Positions 44,399 through 54,759 of a stretch of 64,000 nt of DNA are shown piece after piece. The DNA is taken from positions 4,030,001 through 4,094,000 of the forward strand of contig JAJTUQ010000003.1 of the NCBI GenBank assembly GCA_021399445.1. The letters are read 5' to 3'. Below the pieces are notes generated by a model. The model was not told the DNA's origin. It made no database searches and saw only the letters and a list, made by a program, of their open reading frames with translations. The DNA comes from Xylogone sp. PMI_703 (Eukaryota; Ascomycota; Leotiomycetes). Both the position numbers and the translations under genes were made by a program. Position 1 is the first letter of the stretch, and every line of letters starts with the position of its first letter.

Positions 44399-47102
44399 TC
44401 ATCGAGACGCAAGTTCTGCTTCTTCGTCGATAATCCTGATTAGTTCATCACCGCATTTCTCCTCGATTTCTTGTCCATCCTTGCCAACCAGAACGGCTAG
44501 GTTGTCGTTTAAGGAGTTCTTAAGGTGGCCAACGAGGTTGAAACGCGTGGTGTGAATGACTAGCCATCTCACCTTGAAGGAGCCGGCATCTTCCCAGTGA
44601 ATGGACTTGGTCCAGCTTGGATCGGGTACTGAGCCTGGGATTGATTCCATCCGCGCCTTTACATGCCTGATTAGAAAGATTATCGAAGGTGGTATTCATG
44701 AGCGGTGATTAAATGAGGGGGGAGAGGGTAAGATTTTGGGGTTCAGTAAAAAATAACGTACATAACCTTGAAAAGCGCGACTCTTATTGATGGAGAAAAC
44801 CAAAATAACATTCTTACACGTCTCAAATGCTCGTTTGAAGATCTCACCGTTTTGGACTTGGGTTGTCCAAACGCCCTGTCCTTGTGTTAGCTTGTACTCT
44901 GAGTAGGCTGCCCTCGTTATATACTTACATCTTCAATGCAGTTTGCTACATTGGCCTCGTTGAATGACTTTACTATGAAGTACCTAACATCTTTACGTGT
45001 GTTAACGAGTAGCTCATAGATAACTCAACTGGAGCATTGAAGACGATATTCCTATGTGACGAAGGAGACTGTTATTGAAGTCTTGCTTCTTGCCCCGGAC
45101 AAGCTCTTCAAATGGGAGTATACGCAATTAATTTTGCAAAAGAATAAAGAAGGGGGGGGAGGGGGAGCAACAATATCCTGATCTTCAGAGATTGGAGCTC
45201 CTATCGATTCCTCAAGATCAAGTAAATAAAATAAGAGGAATAGCAGGAAAGAAAGATATGCATTACTAACCTCCTCTCCCTCCACGGCGGTATCCGCGGA
45301 GATTTATATAGGGACTTCTGAACGCCAGAGGAACGCCAAACTGAGAGACACGTTCAACTGGTCGGTCACGATCACTAAGGCTGCGACCACGACCTCGTGA
45401 ATGATAGTGCGGATCGTATGACCGTCCTCTATAGTTGCCGCGCACCACGAATGGTCTCGCTAGTTTTTCATCTCGGTCATAGTCTCCAGACACCCTTCTG
45501 TAACCAGGTACTCCTGGCTCCGGTGAATCCTCAGACTTGTAATCGCGGCTATCATCAAACTTATCGCGACGAGAGGGGTACTTCTCGTCATCTCCCCGTC
45601 TCTCGAAAGATGACTCTGCAGATTTACCCCCCGATACACCACTACCACTTGGCTTTGGGTTTGTATCACTGATTGGGCGGCTTTCCTTGCGGGGCTCAAT
45701 TCTTGCAGCCTTGTTCTTATTGTCTACAGTATCCGATTCTGATTGTATGTCACTGTGAGGACGTTTAGTACGCGTATCAGTAGTAGTAGAGGATTGAGTT
45801 GCTGGAGTAATAGGAGTAGCTGGTGAGGACTCATTCTGCCTGGGAATTATTGGTGGGGGTGGAATTGAAGACCGTGTTTGGCCGGCTGAACCAATAATGG
45901 GCACAGCTCCACGTTCCTCTGCCTCCATCTCTGCTAGTAGCTTTTCTCTCTGTGCATCGAGCGCTGCAATTGCTCGCCTTCGACTCAAGATTTTATCTCT
46001 GTAAGCAATGTTATGAAATCCTGTTATTTCTAACCATTCTCTGAGATCATCGTCAAATGGCAATAGTTGTTCAAGAGAAGGTGCATCTTGTTGAACAGGT
46101 TTGTTATGATCCCCAGATCGACTCTCGGTCGTTTCCGAGTTATTTGTTTTCAGTGTTTTAGATGTTGCATTGTTATGCTTTGGTGATGTATGTGTAGAAT
46201 ATGATTTTTCTATATGAGACGGAGCCTTTGAAGCCATTGCAGCCGGCTCTTTGGGTATTTTAGGGCTTGGAACATATCCCTGAGGCTTACTCGGGGCTCG
46301 TGAGCTCGATGATGTTTTCGGCGGAGAGTCCTTTGACATCTTATCCACCAGTGTATTAGCTATTGCTGCTCTTATATCATCATCCATATTTTCCCTGGCG
46401 TTGCTGCCAAATCTGTCATTAACACTGTTGGTTTTTGGGGGCTTAGAATCTGATGCAGATGCCCGCGCCTTAGCAGCAGCCTCATTCAATTTCTGGGCTT
46501 GAGCATGGATATTCTCAAGCATCTTCTGCTGATTAATCTTTGTATCTGCATTCCCATTTTCTTCCGCGTACTTTTGTTTTGCGTACTGCGAGATTAGTTC
46601 GCTAATGTTGAGTTCGGGCTCCCTATGTTCTATGCTCTGTGGTGCTGGTGAAAAGCCATGAGAGCTCGAATTGCTAGCATTGTCTAGTTCATTTTGATCA
46701 AATTTACTCGTACGGACAGACTGTGTATCCGAATTGGATTCTCCCTCCTTTCTTTTCTGAAGAAGTTGGGCTTTAAGCTCTGCTGCCCGAGCACTGAGGT
46801 GCTCAATTGCCGAGTGAGTTGTAGGAGTTGAGGATTTAGAGCGATGTATATCGTTATTTGATGGCATTGGATTCTGGATTAAAAATAATGGTCAGAAACG
46901 ATCGAGAGTCGTCATGCATCATAAGGAAAAACAGGGGACGAACTTTTCCATGAGAATCAGCAGATCGATTGGGCATTGGCGCCCTTTGATTTATAGATCC
47001 CGCATTGGGATGATAATCATGCATGTAGCTATCTACAGGTTCGAACTTATATACTGGCTGAGAGCCATGCTGCGAGTCTGGGGAGGCACGATTGGGCCAC
47101 AT
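44399..47102 (-). CDS. YTHDC1-type YTH-domain RNA-binding protein
   Basis: Predicted about 764-aa nuclear reader of N6-methyladenosine or of DSR-like RNA. Phase-consistent exons: 47102-46944, 46873-45271, 45200-45124, 45012-44929, 44875-44762, 44656-44399. The long second exon is disordered, Ser/Asn/Lys-rich, with coiled stretches (LSARAAELKAQLLQKRKEGE, LDAQREKLLAEMEAEE), then a DR/RGG-type tail (RGNYRGRSYDPHYHSRGRGR; YRRGGRGG). The YTH domain (about residues 620-760) spans the last three exons: DVRYFIVKSFNEANV, GVWTTQVQNG, VILVFSINKSRAFQGYARM, SIHWEDAGSFKVRW and VGKDGQEIEEKCG. The Trp residues of GVW and IHW are candidates for the methyl-A cage. The 77-nt Pro-rich exon (45200-45124) and the acceptor at 45013 are the weakest calls. 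An upstream coding exon is possible. Confidence 0.87.
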
Positions 47103-47906
47103 GTTTCGAAAGCTTGCTTCTAATTAGAAGATTCGTTGCATTTGTTCAAACCTGCTGAACACTGTGAAATGTAGAAAGCTCACGGAGCTTTTTGGATATC
47201 CACAACTAAAACAGAGGGGTGATTTTCTTGATAATTGCTGCGGTATATTCTTACAAATGCAATATTGTAGATTAACTGTTTGCAATGGATAGCGAAATGT
47301 AACACCGGTGTAACCCTAAAACTCAACATGAGAAGTTGGGGATGTGATAGCTTCAACCAAATCACAGTGGCTTTGGTGCTCGCAGACCGAAGTTCGAGTC
47401 CTAGCCCTTAGCCCCTGATCCATAGCTGTAGCCGTTCGGTACTCGAACTGTGTATCATCTTGGCGTGTTGAAAAAAATGTGGAACCCACGTGCAAACCAT
47501 AACTTTGAGTGGGCTTACACTTAGCCAACCAGCGTTGGGTGCACAGAGGTTACATAAGATGTGTGCATTGTGCTGGCACTATGGATTGCTAGTGGACATA
47601 AATCTGGTACAAATAATTATGCGCATTATCCCTCAGTAGCCATTATCTGTAGATATGCATAATATTATGTTTTAGGTCTATGACGTTTGGGGAGGATCTT
47701 GAAGGCTGTGCTAACATTTGCTAAGCACAATCGAGACAATGTAGCAGTGATCAGATGCGGGGTATTCCCGATGCACAAAATTATGTAATTGTATACGGTC
47801 CAACTACATTCTTTACTCCGTCGTGCTCTTAGCACAATTTAATGTTTGACTTTCATACGAGATACTAATAATGCCTCAGTGGAGTATCTCAAAATTTTAC
47901 CCTTAT
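47103..47906. other. Intergenic region upstream of the YTH gene
   Basis: About 800 bases between the YTH start and the Gpi18 stop, both on the minus strand. It contains a tRNA-like pol III promoter signature near 47361-47401. No protein gene is supported. Confidence 0.5.
47355..47405 (+). other. tRNA-like A-box/B-box pair (possible SINE or tRNA relic)
   Basis: An A-box-like stretch ending CACAGTGG (about 47361-47370) is followed 20 bases on by AGTTCGAGTCC (47391-47401), a near-perfect B box. The spacing fits tRNA-type internal promoters. The flanks do not form a T stem or acceptor stem, so it is not an intact tRNA. Confidence 0.35.
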
Positions 47907-49382
47907 TCATGCAGGCGGTAAAAATGAAGAAAAAAGGCCGCCTTGAATAACGGCATACATGATCATAAACCGTATAAGGTAGGAAGATTGCCGCTTTTGC
48001 GGTCCAAAAGCTGCTGCCTTGCCAGCGATGTACCATAGCCACACAGGATATGCGGACGAGAGTCGAGTGATGATTTGGACATGAGCGTTAACAATTGTGG
48101 CTACTACCAGAAGCAGTTGTGGAACCGCTATTCTTCGCAGCAAGCCCTGTGTATTGGCTCTAGCTCGAGTTTGCTCAGATCCTTGTGTTGTGACTTTACT
48201 GCTGCCACTTGATGTAGTATGGGAAGCATCTGAGTGGCTTTGTAAAGCCCACATGCCAGAAATACCCATGATAGCTATCATGGGAGCAGCAAGAAGGAAG
48301 AGTGGTATGTTGGACACAGTCCAGTAACGCAAGAAGCCATTGTTCCTACTTCTATCAGCTAGATAGACATAGTTTTACTTAAGGAGACAACTCACCAGTA
48401 ATGGACTTGCACAAATGTATATATGCTAGGTATCGTCCTCTCACACCATGGCCGTAACAGTTGGTGGTTTGGGTTTTGGCAAAATTCTTGGTATGCCACA
48501 TACTGGGGTATCAGGAATCCCAGAGCAACACAAATGCCGCCGAGGCCCGTAGCAAGACCGCGTCGTATGACCGAGATATTTAAGCCATGTTGAAGCTTTA
48601 GGAGCAAATGCAAAGCTTCTTCAAGCAGCAGAATACCATTCAAAATTCCGTTGCTCCGACATATCGTAGCCAGGCCGAAAGAAAAGCCGGATAATAAAAT
48701 GAGAAAGTCATGCTTGATAGTTTGTTGCCCGTCGACGGCTAAGCTTTTAGAGAATAAAAAGTAGCCAAGAAAGCTAAGAAAGGAGCAAGCACTCTCCGCA
48801 TATGGAGCGGATAGAAACAACCCAGCAGGGGAGATGATGTGAAGAAGAGCGGCCGTTAAAGCAAAACCTCTAGTGGAGGGACCCGGAAAGACAACTCTGG
48901 TCAAGTAGTACAATACCAGCACAGAGAGTAAGTGAGCAGTATGAGCCAGACATATTGCTAGGACCGCTTCCAGCCCAATGTCGTACTGCAGGCCGGCCTT
49001 GCGGAAAGCTTTGGTGGGAATATCAACAAGAGAGCTTTATGAAATATGAGACAGCCCAAAACCTACCAGTCGCACAGAGGGCTATGAACCGGGCGTAGCC
49101 CCAACTGAATGCCCATTCTTGTTCAAGCACATGGCCGCGATTAGCTGTCTTGACAAAGTATATAGCATCCCACCTCGTCAGTCTTTCCACTACTCGATAG
49201 GGTGCTGACGGCAACGAGGTATGTCCGCGGGTCCCGTGATCATGCAGGAAGAGATTGGTCGAAGTATCGTAGCCCAGACCGGGACTGGCAACAGCAATTG
49301 CAAGGAGCAGCACTTTCCATGCTACAAATGATAGCAGTAGCGTTTGCACGGGGCGATTAATGGTGGCGTTCCATGAGTTCAT
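47907..49382 (-). CDS. gpi18: GPI mannosyltransferase 2 (Gpi18/PIG-V)
   Basis: Predicted 455-aa ER membrane enzyme that adds the second mannose to the GPI core. Exons 49382-49067, 49008-48396, 48345-47907 with phases 1, 2 and stop. Hydrophobic segments throughout. Family signatures: GYDTSTNLFL, LTRWDAIYFVKTANRGHVLEQEWAF (catalytic luminal loop), SPAGLFLSAPYAESACSFLSFLGYFLF, ICRSNGILNG, QYVAYQEFC and the split WNNGFLRYWT joined across intron 2, which supports that join. Length and order match fungal Gpi18. The start is the ATG at MNSWNATINRP; the longer upstream open frame is low-complexity and lacks family similarity. Confidence 0.92.
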
Positions 49383-51866
49383 GACTGCAGCACCACGAAA
49401 ATGCTTTTTGGACACGCGTGGCCTAGATTTTCGGAGGGGAGGGATATAACACAATACAAGCAATATCCGGGGCGGTGAATTATGCACGAGCCAGCACGAG
49501 CATGGGCAGTACGGCCGTTTCAGGCGCTGAAGATGGCTCGATGGATGGCAGAGGATGGATGGATCAGTGGAAGGTGGTGTCTCCTCACACACCGCCTGCC
49601 GGGTAAGTAATCCCACTTGGGTCCCAGAATACCGTACTCTCGTACACTGATGCTACGTCAATCTGTCTCAATTGGCATCAGTCGAGCAGACGCTGTAAAA
49701 GAGCTTGGCTGCTTGGGACGCGTTGCGAGGCGTGGTACGTAAGTAACGTGGAATTTTAGGTGTGGATGTGCAGAGGTGCAGATTTCTTGGGTTCAGCTGC
49801 GAGACTCTTGACCTAATCACTGCACAGCACCTGGTCTCTCAAGCTGTCGAAGCCACAGGTGCGGATCTCATCACCGCCGCAACCAAAAATTCGGGAATAT
49901 ACGAGAGCCTGTGATTCGCCCCAGACAGGTGTAAAGTTGTTTTCTTAGTACGGATCCGTACTGTACCGTATTACGCTGTAAAGCCGTAATCCCGCCCCCC
50001 CGCTGGTAGAGTATACCACAGTAATACCAGTACTGGTAACATGTAGCGAATCACTTCATGTGACTTCATGCAACTTCATGGCGCTAGCCAAGCTTCGTAT
50101 TATCCACCGTATTGATTTGATTTGGCCGTGTGGTTGTGTTTTGTGTCTGGAGAAAAAACACTTTGTACGGAGTATCTTCGTAAAACGAATGCGAATACGC
50201 ATATTGCTGGAATGCCTTTAAGCCTTTACGGCAGTTGCACGAGGGGTGAAGCCCTGGGAGCCCGTGCGCTGCGTCACTAGCAAAAAGTCTCTGCAGGCTC
50301 TTCGCAGGCTGCGTGCATCGTTCGGGGAGCAGCTATGCTAAAACATCCATAGTGAGCGGATCTACGCCAGAAACCTAAAATAACCTGTGTGGAGATACTC
50401 CGTGGATGCTCGAATAAGTAATCATGTACACACCTAGTACCTGGTAGTGGTTTTTAGTGAGGAATCTCTGCTGCAGCTGTTGGGCCGAAGCTGCCGCTAC
50501 ATACGTACTGCGAGACATGTTTGGTGCTGGGGACGGACTCTGAAGTGTGCCCGCCGACCGAGGCTGACGGTGTTGCGTGGATTTTGTCGTCGTGGACTTC
50601 GGCCGTTAGCCAGGGCTCCTCTTGTAGCCTGCTTGCGAGCTGCTGGGCGACGGTCTCCTTCTTCTCACGGGGCGGGCTTCGCTGGTCTCTGTGGCGGCAG
50701 TTTCGGAGGCTGCATCGATCCTTTCAAGCCAGGCCTGTTGCCGTAATTACAACTCTAACACTTTCCTTTTCTGACGACCGCCATTTCTGGTTGGTGTTTG
50801 GGAATATCTTTTTTTGCGCAGTGGCATTGAGCTCCTGTCATCTGCTGATCAGCTCGGGACGTCCAGCTGTAGGCTCGCTGTCCCTTCGAGAGCCCCAGCA
50901 GAAGACGGCTTACTTACCATGCTTCGCACACCGACCTATGAGAGAGCGCGCGCCTTTGCTTGGTGAGGCTTGAGGCTGCTGGCAAGCGAATAGACGAGCG
51001 CGACCAGAGAGAGAAGAGCATGAGAGGTTGAGGCGCCGTGCGGGCGCCAAGCCACAGGACCCCAGCCAGGCAGCATCTCGCGAAAGGGCAGACGCGCATC
51101 AACTCTCCGGCGTCCCGGTTCGGGGGCTTTGCATGCTGCAGCTCAACTCCTTCTAGAGCAGCGAGAGAGCAGCAGAAACGTTACCACTTAGTAAGAGACC
51201 GCCGAACTCCATGACCTCAAGACCAGAAAATTAGTTTGCCCCCCCCCCCAAAAATGTCCTTTCCGTCCATTTGGAGGCCGCCTCGGCCCAATCGGAAACT
51301 CACCACGTCCGTTGTTGACTTCTTTGTGCTAAAGACTGCTCAGGTTCGGTCTCGGCGTTTATAGACTCCCGTTTGTGCAGCTGCTTTCCCAAACTGTGCA
51401 ACCTCCAGTCCCCCTGATGCAGGACGCCCTGGGGTTTCTCCTGCCTCTGTTGATGTCCTCTCTCTCTGAGTGCGCCATCTGACGGGAGGGCCTTTCAAAT
51501 ACACCAATTCCATCAGCTGGGCTGAGCCAGGGTGTTGCTTGCTGCCGCTCACCGTTCGCTGGGTGGTCTGCTTCCTGATATACACGTCGGTGTTGCGGCG
51601 TAGTGTTCTAAGCCTCACATCAGCAGCAACAAGCCAACGAGCCCACACCACCCAAAATTAACTTGGTTGCTAGGTCCTGGTGCCCACCTCATATGCCGGC
51701 ACCTCCCGGTGCATATCTCTAAAGATCTAAACGCTTTCTTCGGATCTGCTGGAAATTTCGTTTGATCTTGATAGGTAATACGGCAAATCAAGCGTTGTTG
51801 CTTCTCGCATGGGAACGCACCCCTCCCCCAGCCTAGGGGTCTGTCCTTGACATATACAACTCAGCG
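49383..51866. other. 2.5-kb gene-free region
   Basis: Between divergent starts of Gpi18 and the 616-aa orphan. It holds TACGG/CCGTA-type words (49950-50010), TACGGAGTA at 50166-50174, TACTCCGTG at 50396-50404 and an 11-C run at 51239-51249. Open frames of up to 150 codons at 50447-50973 lack similarity and are rich in rare residue pairs. Confidence 0.55.
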
Positions 51867-53717
51867 ATGTTCCTCCATTCCGGAGCCGCCATCCATCGAC
51901 ATGAATACTCGCCACCTCTAGAGCCACGAGCTCCTGCTTCTCGTCCGAGAAGGTCTACTTTGTCACGAGTTTCCTTTCCTACGACTAATGTACCAAGACG
52001 GTCTGCCAGCTTCGACTCTCCTACGCCGATGCCTCTCCTACAGTCTCCGGGAAGTGCGTTGGCAGAGTATGTCCAGCGAACCAATGAACCGTCTGTACGC
52101 TTCCAGGAGCCGGACCCGGACGCGATGAGTGACGATGGCAAGTCTGTTGCCAATTCAGAAACCAGTGGTACTACTGCGGGAGGTCCACGCCCCAGAAAGC
52201 GTTCACGAAACAGCACATCATACTCCCTTGCTCACCCCGCTCCGACTCTGGGACAGAAGCAAAAGATCATTATTGTCCGTCCAAGGCTCCTGCTCCAGCT
52301 GCAGCGTCTCTCACCAGACTCTCGACCCAAACCAGCAATTGATGTTCTTCCTTCCACTGTTGTGGTTCCACGGGTTGTCAAGAAGTTCCCGCGGCTGTTT
52401 AGGGGCAAGGGCGGATTGGGTGCCAACGATGTTATGATTGTTAAGAGTGAAGAATATGGGACGCCGGATATTGACGAAACCGAAGATACGGAGTCAGAAG
52501 ATGACGCTTTCGGAGCTAGAGAAGTGCTGGCTGTGATATGTCAAATGCGAAAGGATGAGGGTGGTGCGCAAGGTGTTGCCGAGATAGTGCTCGCCGACGG
52601 CGTGGTCTGGACGGCCAGGCCCATGACGAATGGCCTGTATGAATTTAATAGCACCGATCAACATGGCATTAAAACGACGGCTCGATGGGTGAGGAGAACC
52701 AGCCAGCGGTCCAGTATGGACTTTGCCGCTACCAAAGGCCCTAATGCCAATGTTAAATTTACTTTCAGCATCATTGATCCAAGTTCACGTCGTCACCCCA
52801 TTATGGCAACGATCACTCAGAAGAAACTGGATATTCCTGAATTCTACACTTCTGTCTCCCCATCAGGAAAACAAACTCCAACATCTCCAATTAGAACTTT
52901 TCCCGGCGACGCCGAATATTTAGACCAGGAGCCTGCTCCAGAACGGATAACTCATTTTATTGATCAAAATTTGAAGAACCTCATTACGGTAACCGGAATC
53001 TGGGTAGCTTTGCGTCAAGGCTGGTCGCCATATTTCAGATATGAAGACGCTATGAGTGCTATGGTGGAGCCAGCATCTGCCAAAGGCCATAACCGGAGGC
53101 GATCATCCTCCCTAATAAACCCCGAAAGCACTGGACGGCTAAGCCCGGCGTTAATGCAGTCTGCCAGAACTCTCTCTGCAGACAAAATCCGGCGTCGAAG
53201 TTATGGGAGAGAAGTCCCGAGAACGCCAAGTTTTAATATGCCTTCCCCTTCGCAGCCTGAACAATCCCCAAAAAGGGTTACATCGACTGGCACGGCATTC
53301 ATGGAACGTGTCTCAGCCCGGAAAGCAGGGCAACCTCCCAGCTCAACTGCTAGTGAGAGCGAGGGTGAGAACGGAACACTATCTATGTGGAAAGGAGCTT
53401 GCGAAAGTGTTGTCACCACACGGTTGACCACCATAACATCGCACCGGCATTCAACTCCGGCTCCGTCAACTGCACCTACTTCATTAAGTGCAGACCAGGA
53501 GACTCCAGGCCGTCAAAGGAAAGCGATTTCATATATTGCTCCTAGGTCACAGCCAAAGAATCAAGCAAGTGAAGTTCCGGATATAGAACATATTCCTGCT
53601 ACCACCAATGAGCCACAAGTTTCACAAGTTCCCAGTCAAGTTGAGAAACCAAAAGTTGGGAAATGGAAGGCATTTACGAGATTATTTCGCCGGTCGAAAA
53701 AGTCGGGGGCCCGATAG
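51867..53717 (+). CDS. Uncharacterised fungal protein, 616 aa
   Basis: Single open frame from ATG 51867, function unknown. The N-terminal 140 residues are disordered and Arg/Ser/Pro-rich, with a basic patch (RPRKRSRNS). An ordered centre follows, about residues 145-400: LGQKQKIIIVRPRLLLQLQRLS, STVVVPRVVKKFPRLFRGKG, a short acidic tract (DETEDTESEDDAFG) and then a beta-rich part, AREVLAVICQMRK, AEIVLADGVVWTARPMTNGLYEF and KFTFSIIDPSSRRHPIMATITQKKLDIPEFY. The block ITHFIDQNLKNLITVTGIWVALRQGWSPYF closes the ordered part. The rest is Ser/Thr/Pro-rich and ends in a basic segment (KWKAFTRLFRRSKKSG), a possible amphipathic membrane-binding or nuclear tail. No catalytic motif or membrane segment is seen. 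The ordered core argues for a real protein. Confidence 0.78.
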   Translation: MFLHSGAAIHRHEYSPPLEPRAPASRPRRSTLSRVSFPTTNVPRRSASFDSPTPMPLLQSPGSALAEYVQRTNEPSVRFQEPDPDAMSDDGKSVANSETSGTTAGGPRPRKRSRNSTSYSLAHPAPTLGQKQKIIIVRPRLLLQLQRLSPDSRPKPAIDVLPSTVVVPRVVKKFPRLFRGKGGLGANDVMIVKSEEYGTPDIDETEDTESEDDAFGAREVLAVICQMRKDEGGAQGVAEIVLADGVVWTARPMTNGLYEFNSTDQHGIKTTARWVRRTSQRSSMDFAATKGPNANVKFTFSIIDPSSRRHPIMATITQKKLDIPEFYTSVSPSGKQTPTSPIRTFPGDAEYLDQEPAPERITHFIDQNLKNLITVTGIWVALRQGWSPYFRYEDAMSAMVEPASAKGHNRRRSSSLINPESTGRLSPALMQSARTLSADKIRRRSYGREVPRTPSFNMPSPSQPEQSPKRVTSTGTAFMERVSARKAGQPPSSTASESEGENGTLSMWKGACESVVTTRLTTITSHRHSTPAPSTAPTSLSADQETPGRQRKAISYIAPRSQPKNQASEVPDIEHIPATTNEPQVSQVPSQVEKPKVGKWKAFTRLFRRSKKSGAR

Positions 53718-54759
53718 CGCCCCAAATCATATTCTTCTCTTCCTGTATTAATGTATTATGTCCGCAAGAGAGATCTCGAGCATCTCTCTCGGTACGGAGT
53801 GACTGTACACTCATCTGACACTTTCAAGATCTGAGCAGTTATTATATCACCAACAGCATGTTTTTCTTAGAATGAGCATTTTTGGCCATCTTTTGGCTTT
53901 GTTGTGTCAAATTACTCCTAGTCAAGGCAGATTTCCTTTGGGAAGCTTACAAGCATAGATACCTCCACATATAGTGTTCTTTTGTCAAATGATGATGGTT
54001 TATGAGTAGATATTTTTCTGTGTAGTCATGAACCTTGCAAGCCACTGCTAGGCACAGAAGTGATACGCACATAGACCGGGGGAGGAGGCGACGTTGATTG
54101 CGTCGTTACGAGTGCCTAAATCCGGATCAGTCACATAAAGAGCTTTATTCAACTTCCACCATAACTGGGGCGAAGCTTGTAGTAGAATCAAGATCCCAAG
54201 TCTATAATAACTAATAAAAAAAATTATTTAATTTCCTCCACCACACAATTCTTCTTTCTATTCTTTATTTAATCTGCTATTACCAATCCCCCGGTCGTCC
54301 CCTGTAAGCGGACGAACGAGGCGAGGCAAGGCTGTACTTGTACATTCGTCCAACCTCACCTTTCAAAACACCCTACTACGGTTGATCCCAATCGCACAGC
54401 CTGTAGTTTTACCCCTCAACAGGTCAATGCGAACATCTATTGCTCGCTATTCCCACCCAACAGGGTACTTACATGAGAATTTTGATGATCTCCGGACGTC
54501 CTGCTGCTTTACGAGCTAAGTCGTGTGACATTTCGAGCTTGGATTTGTCACAGCTGAGAGACAGCTTAGAAGAAACCCAAGGTTCCACGCATCGCATTGG
54601 TATGAATGCTTCAGAGCGGGGTTAGATATGATCGTATAGCTAATTACCCGGCCTTTGCAGATAATTTAAACCTTTTCGTATAACTTCTCTTTGTTCGATT
54701 TAATAGCCAAGGAACCCTCGCAGCTTGCAATTCCGCTGTCTGACCTCGATCAACCAGCG
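53718..54759. other. Intergenic region, orphan to BLM10
   Basis: About 1 kb between two plus-strand genes; AT-rich with TACGGAGTG at 53793-53801. The small open frame at 54440-54625 has no similarity and could be a leader ORF of BLM10. Confidence 0.5.

Noticed and set aside
47316..47528. 70-codon minus-strand open frame over the tRNA-like segment
   Set aside because: No similarity or splice logic; the pol III-like boxes are the only structured signal there.
50447..50973. Open frames of 99 and 150 codons
   Set aside because: No similarity, no splice partners and Cys/Arg/Ser-rich composition; two overlapping frames are equally long, as expected by chance in GC-rich DNA.
54440..54625. Small open frame before BLM10
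   Set aside because: No similarity; at most a leader ORF. The conserved BLM10 protein starts at 54760.
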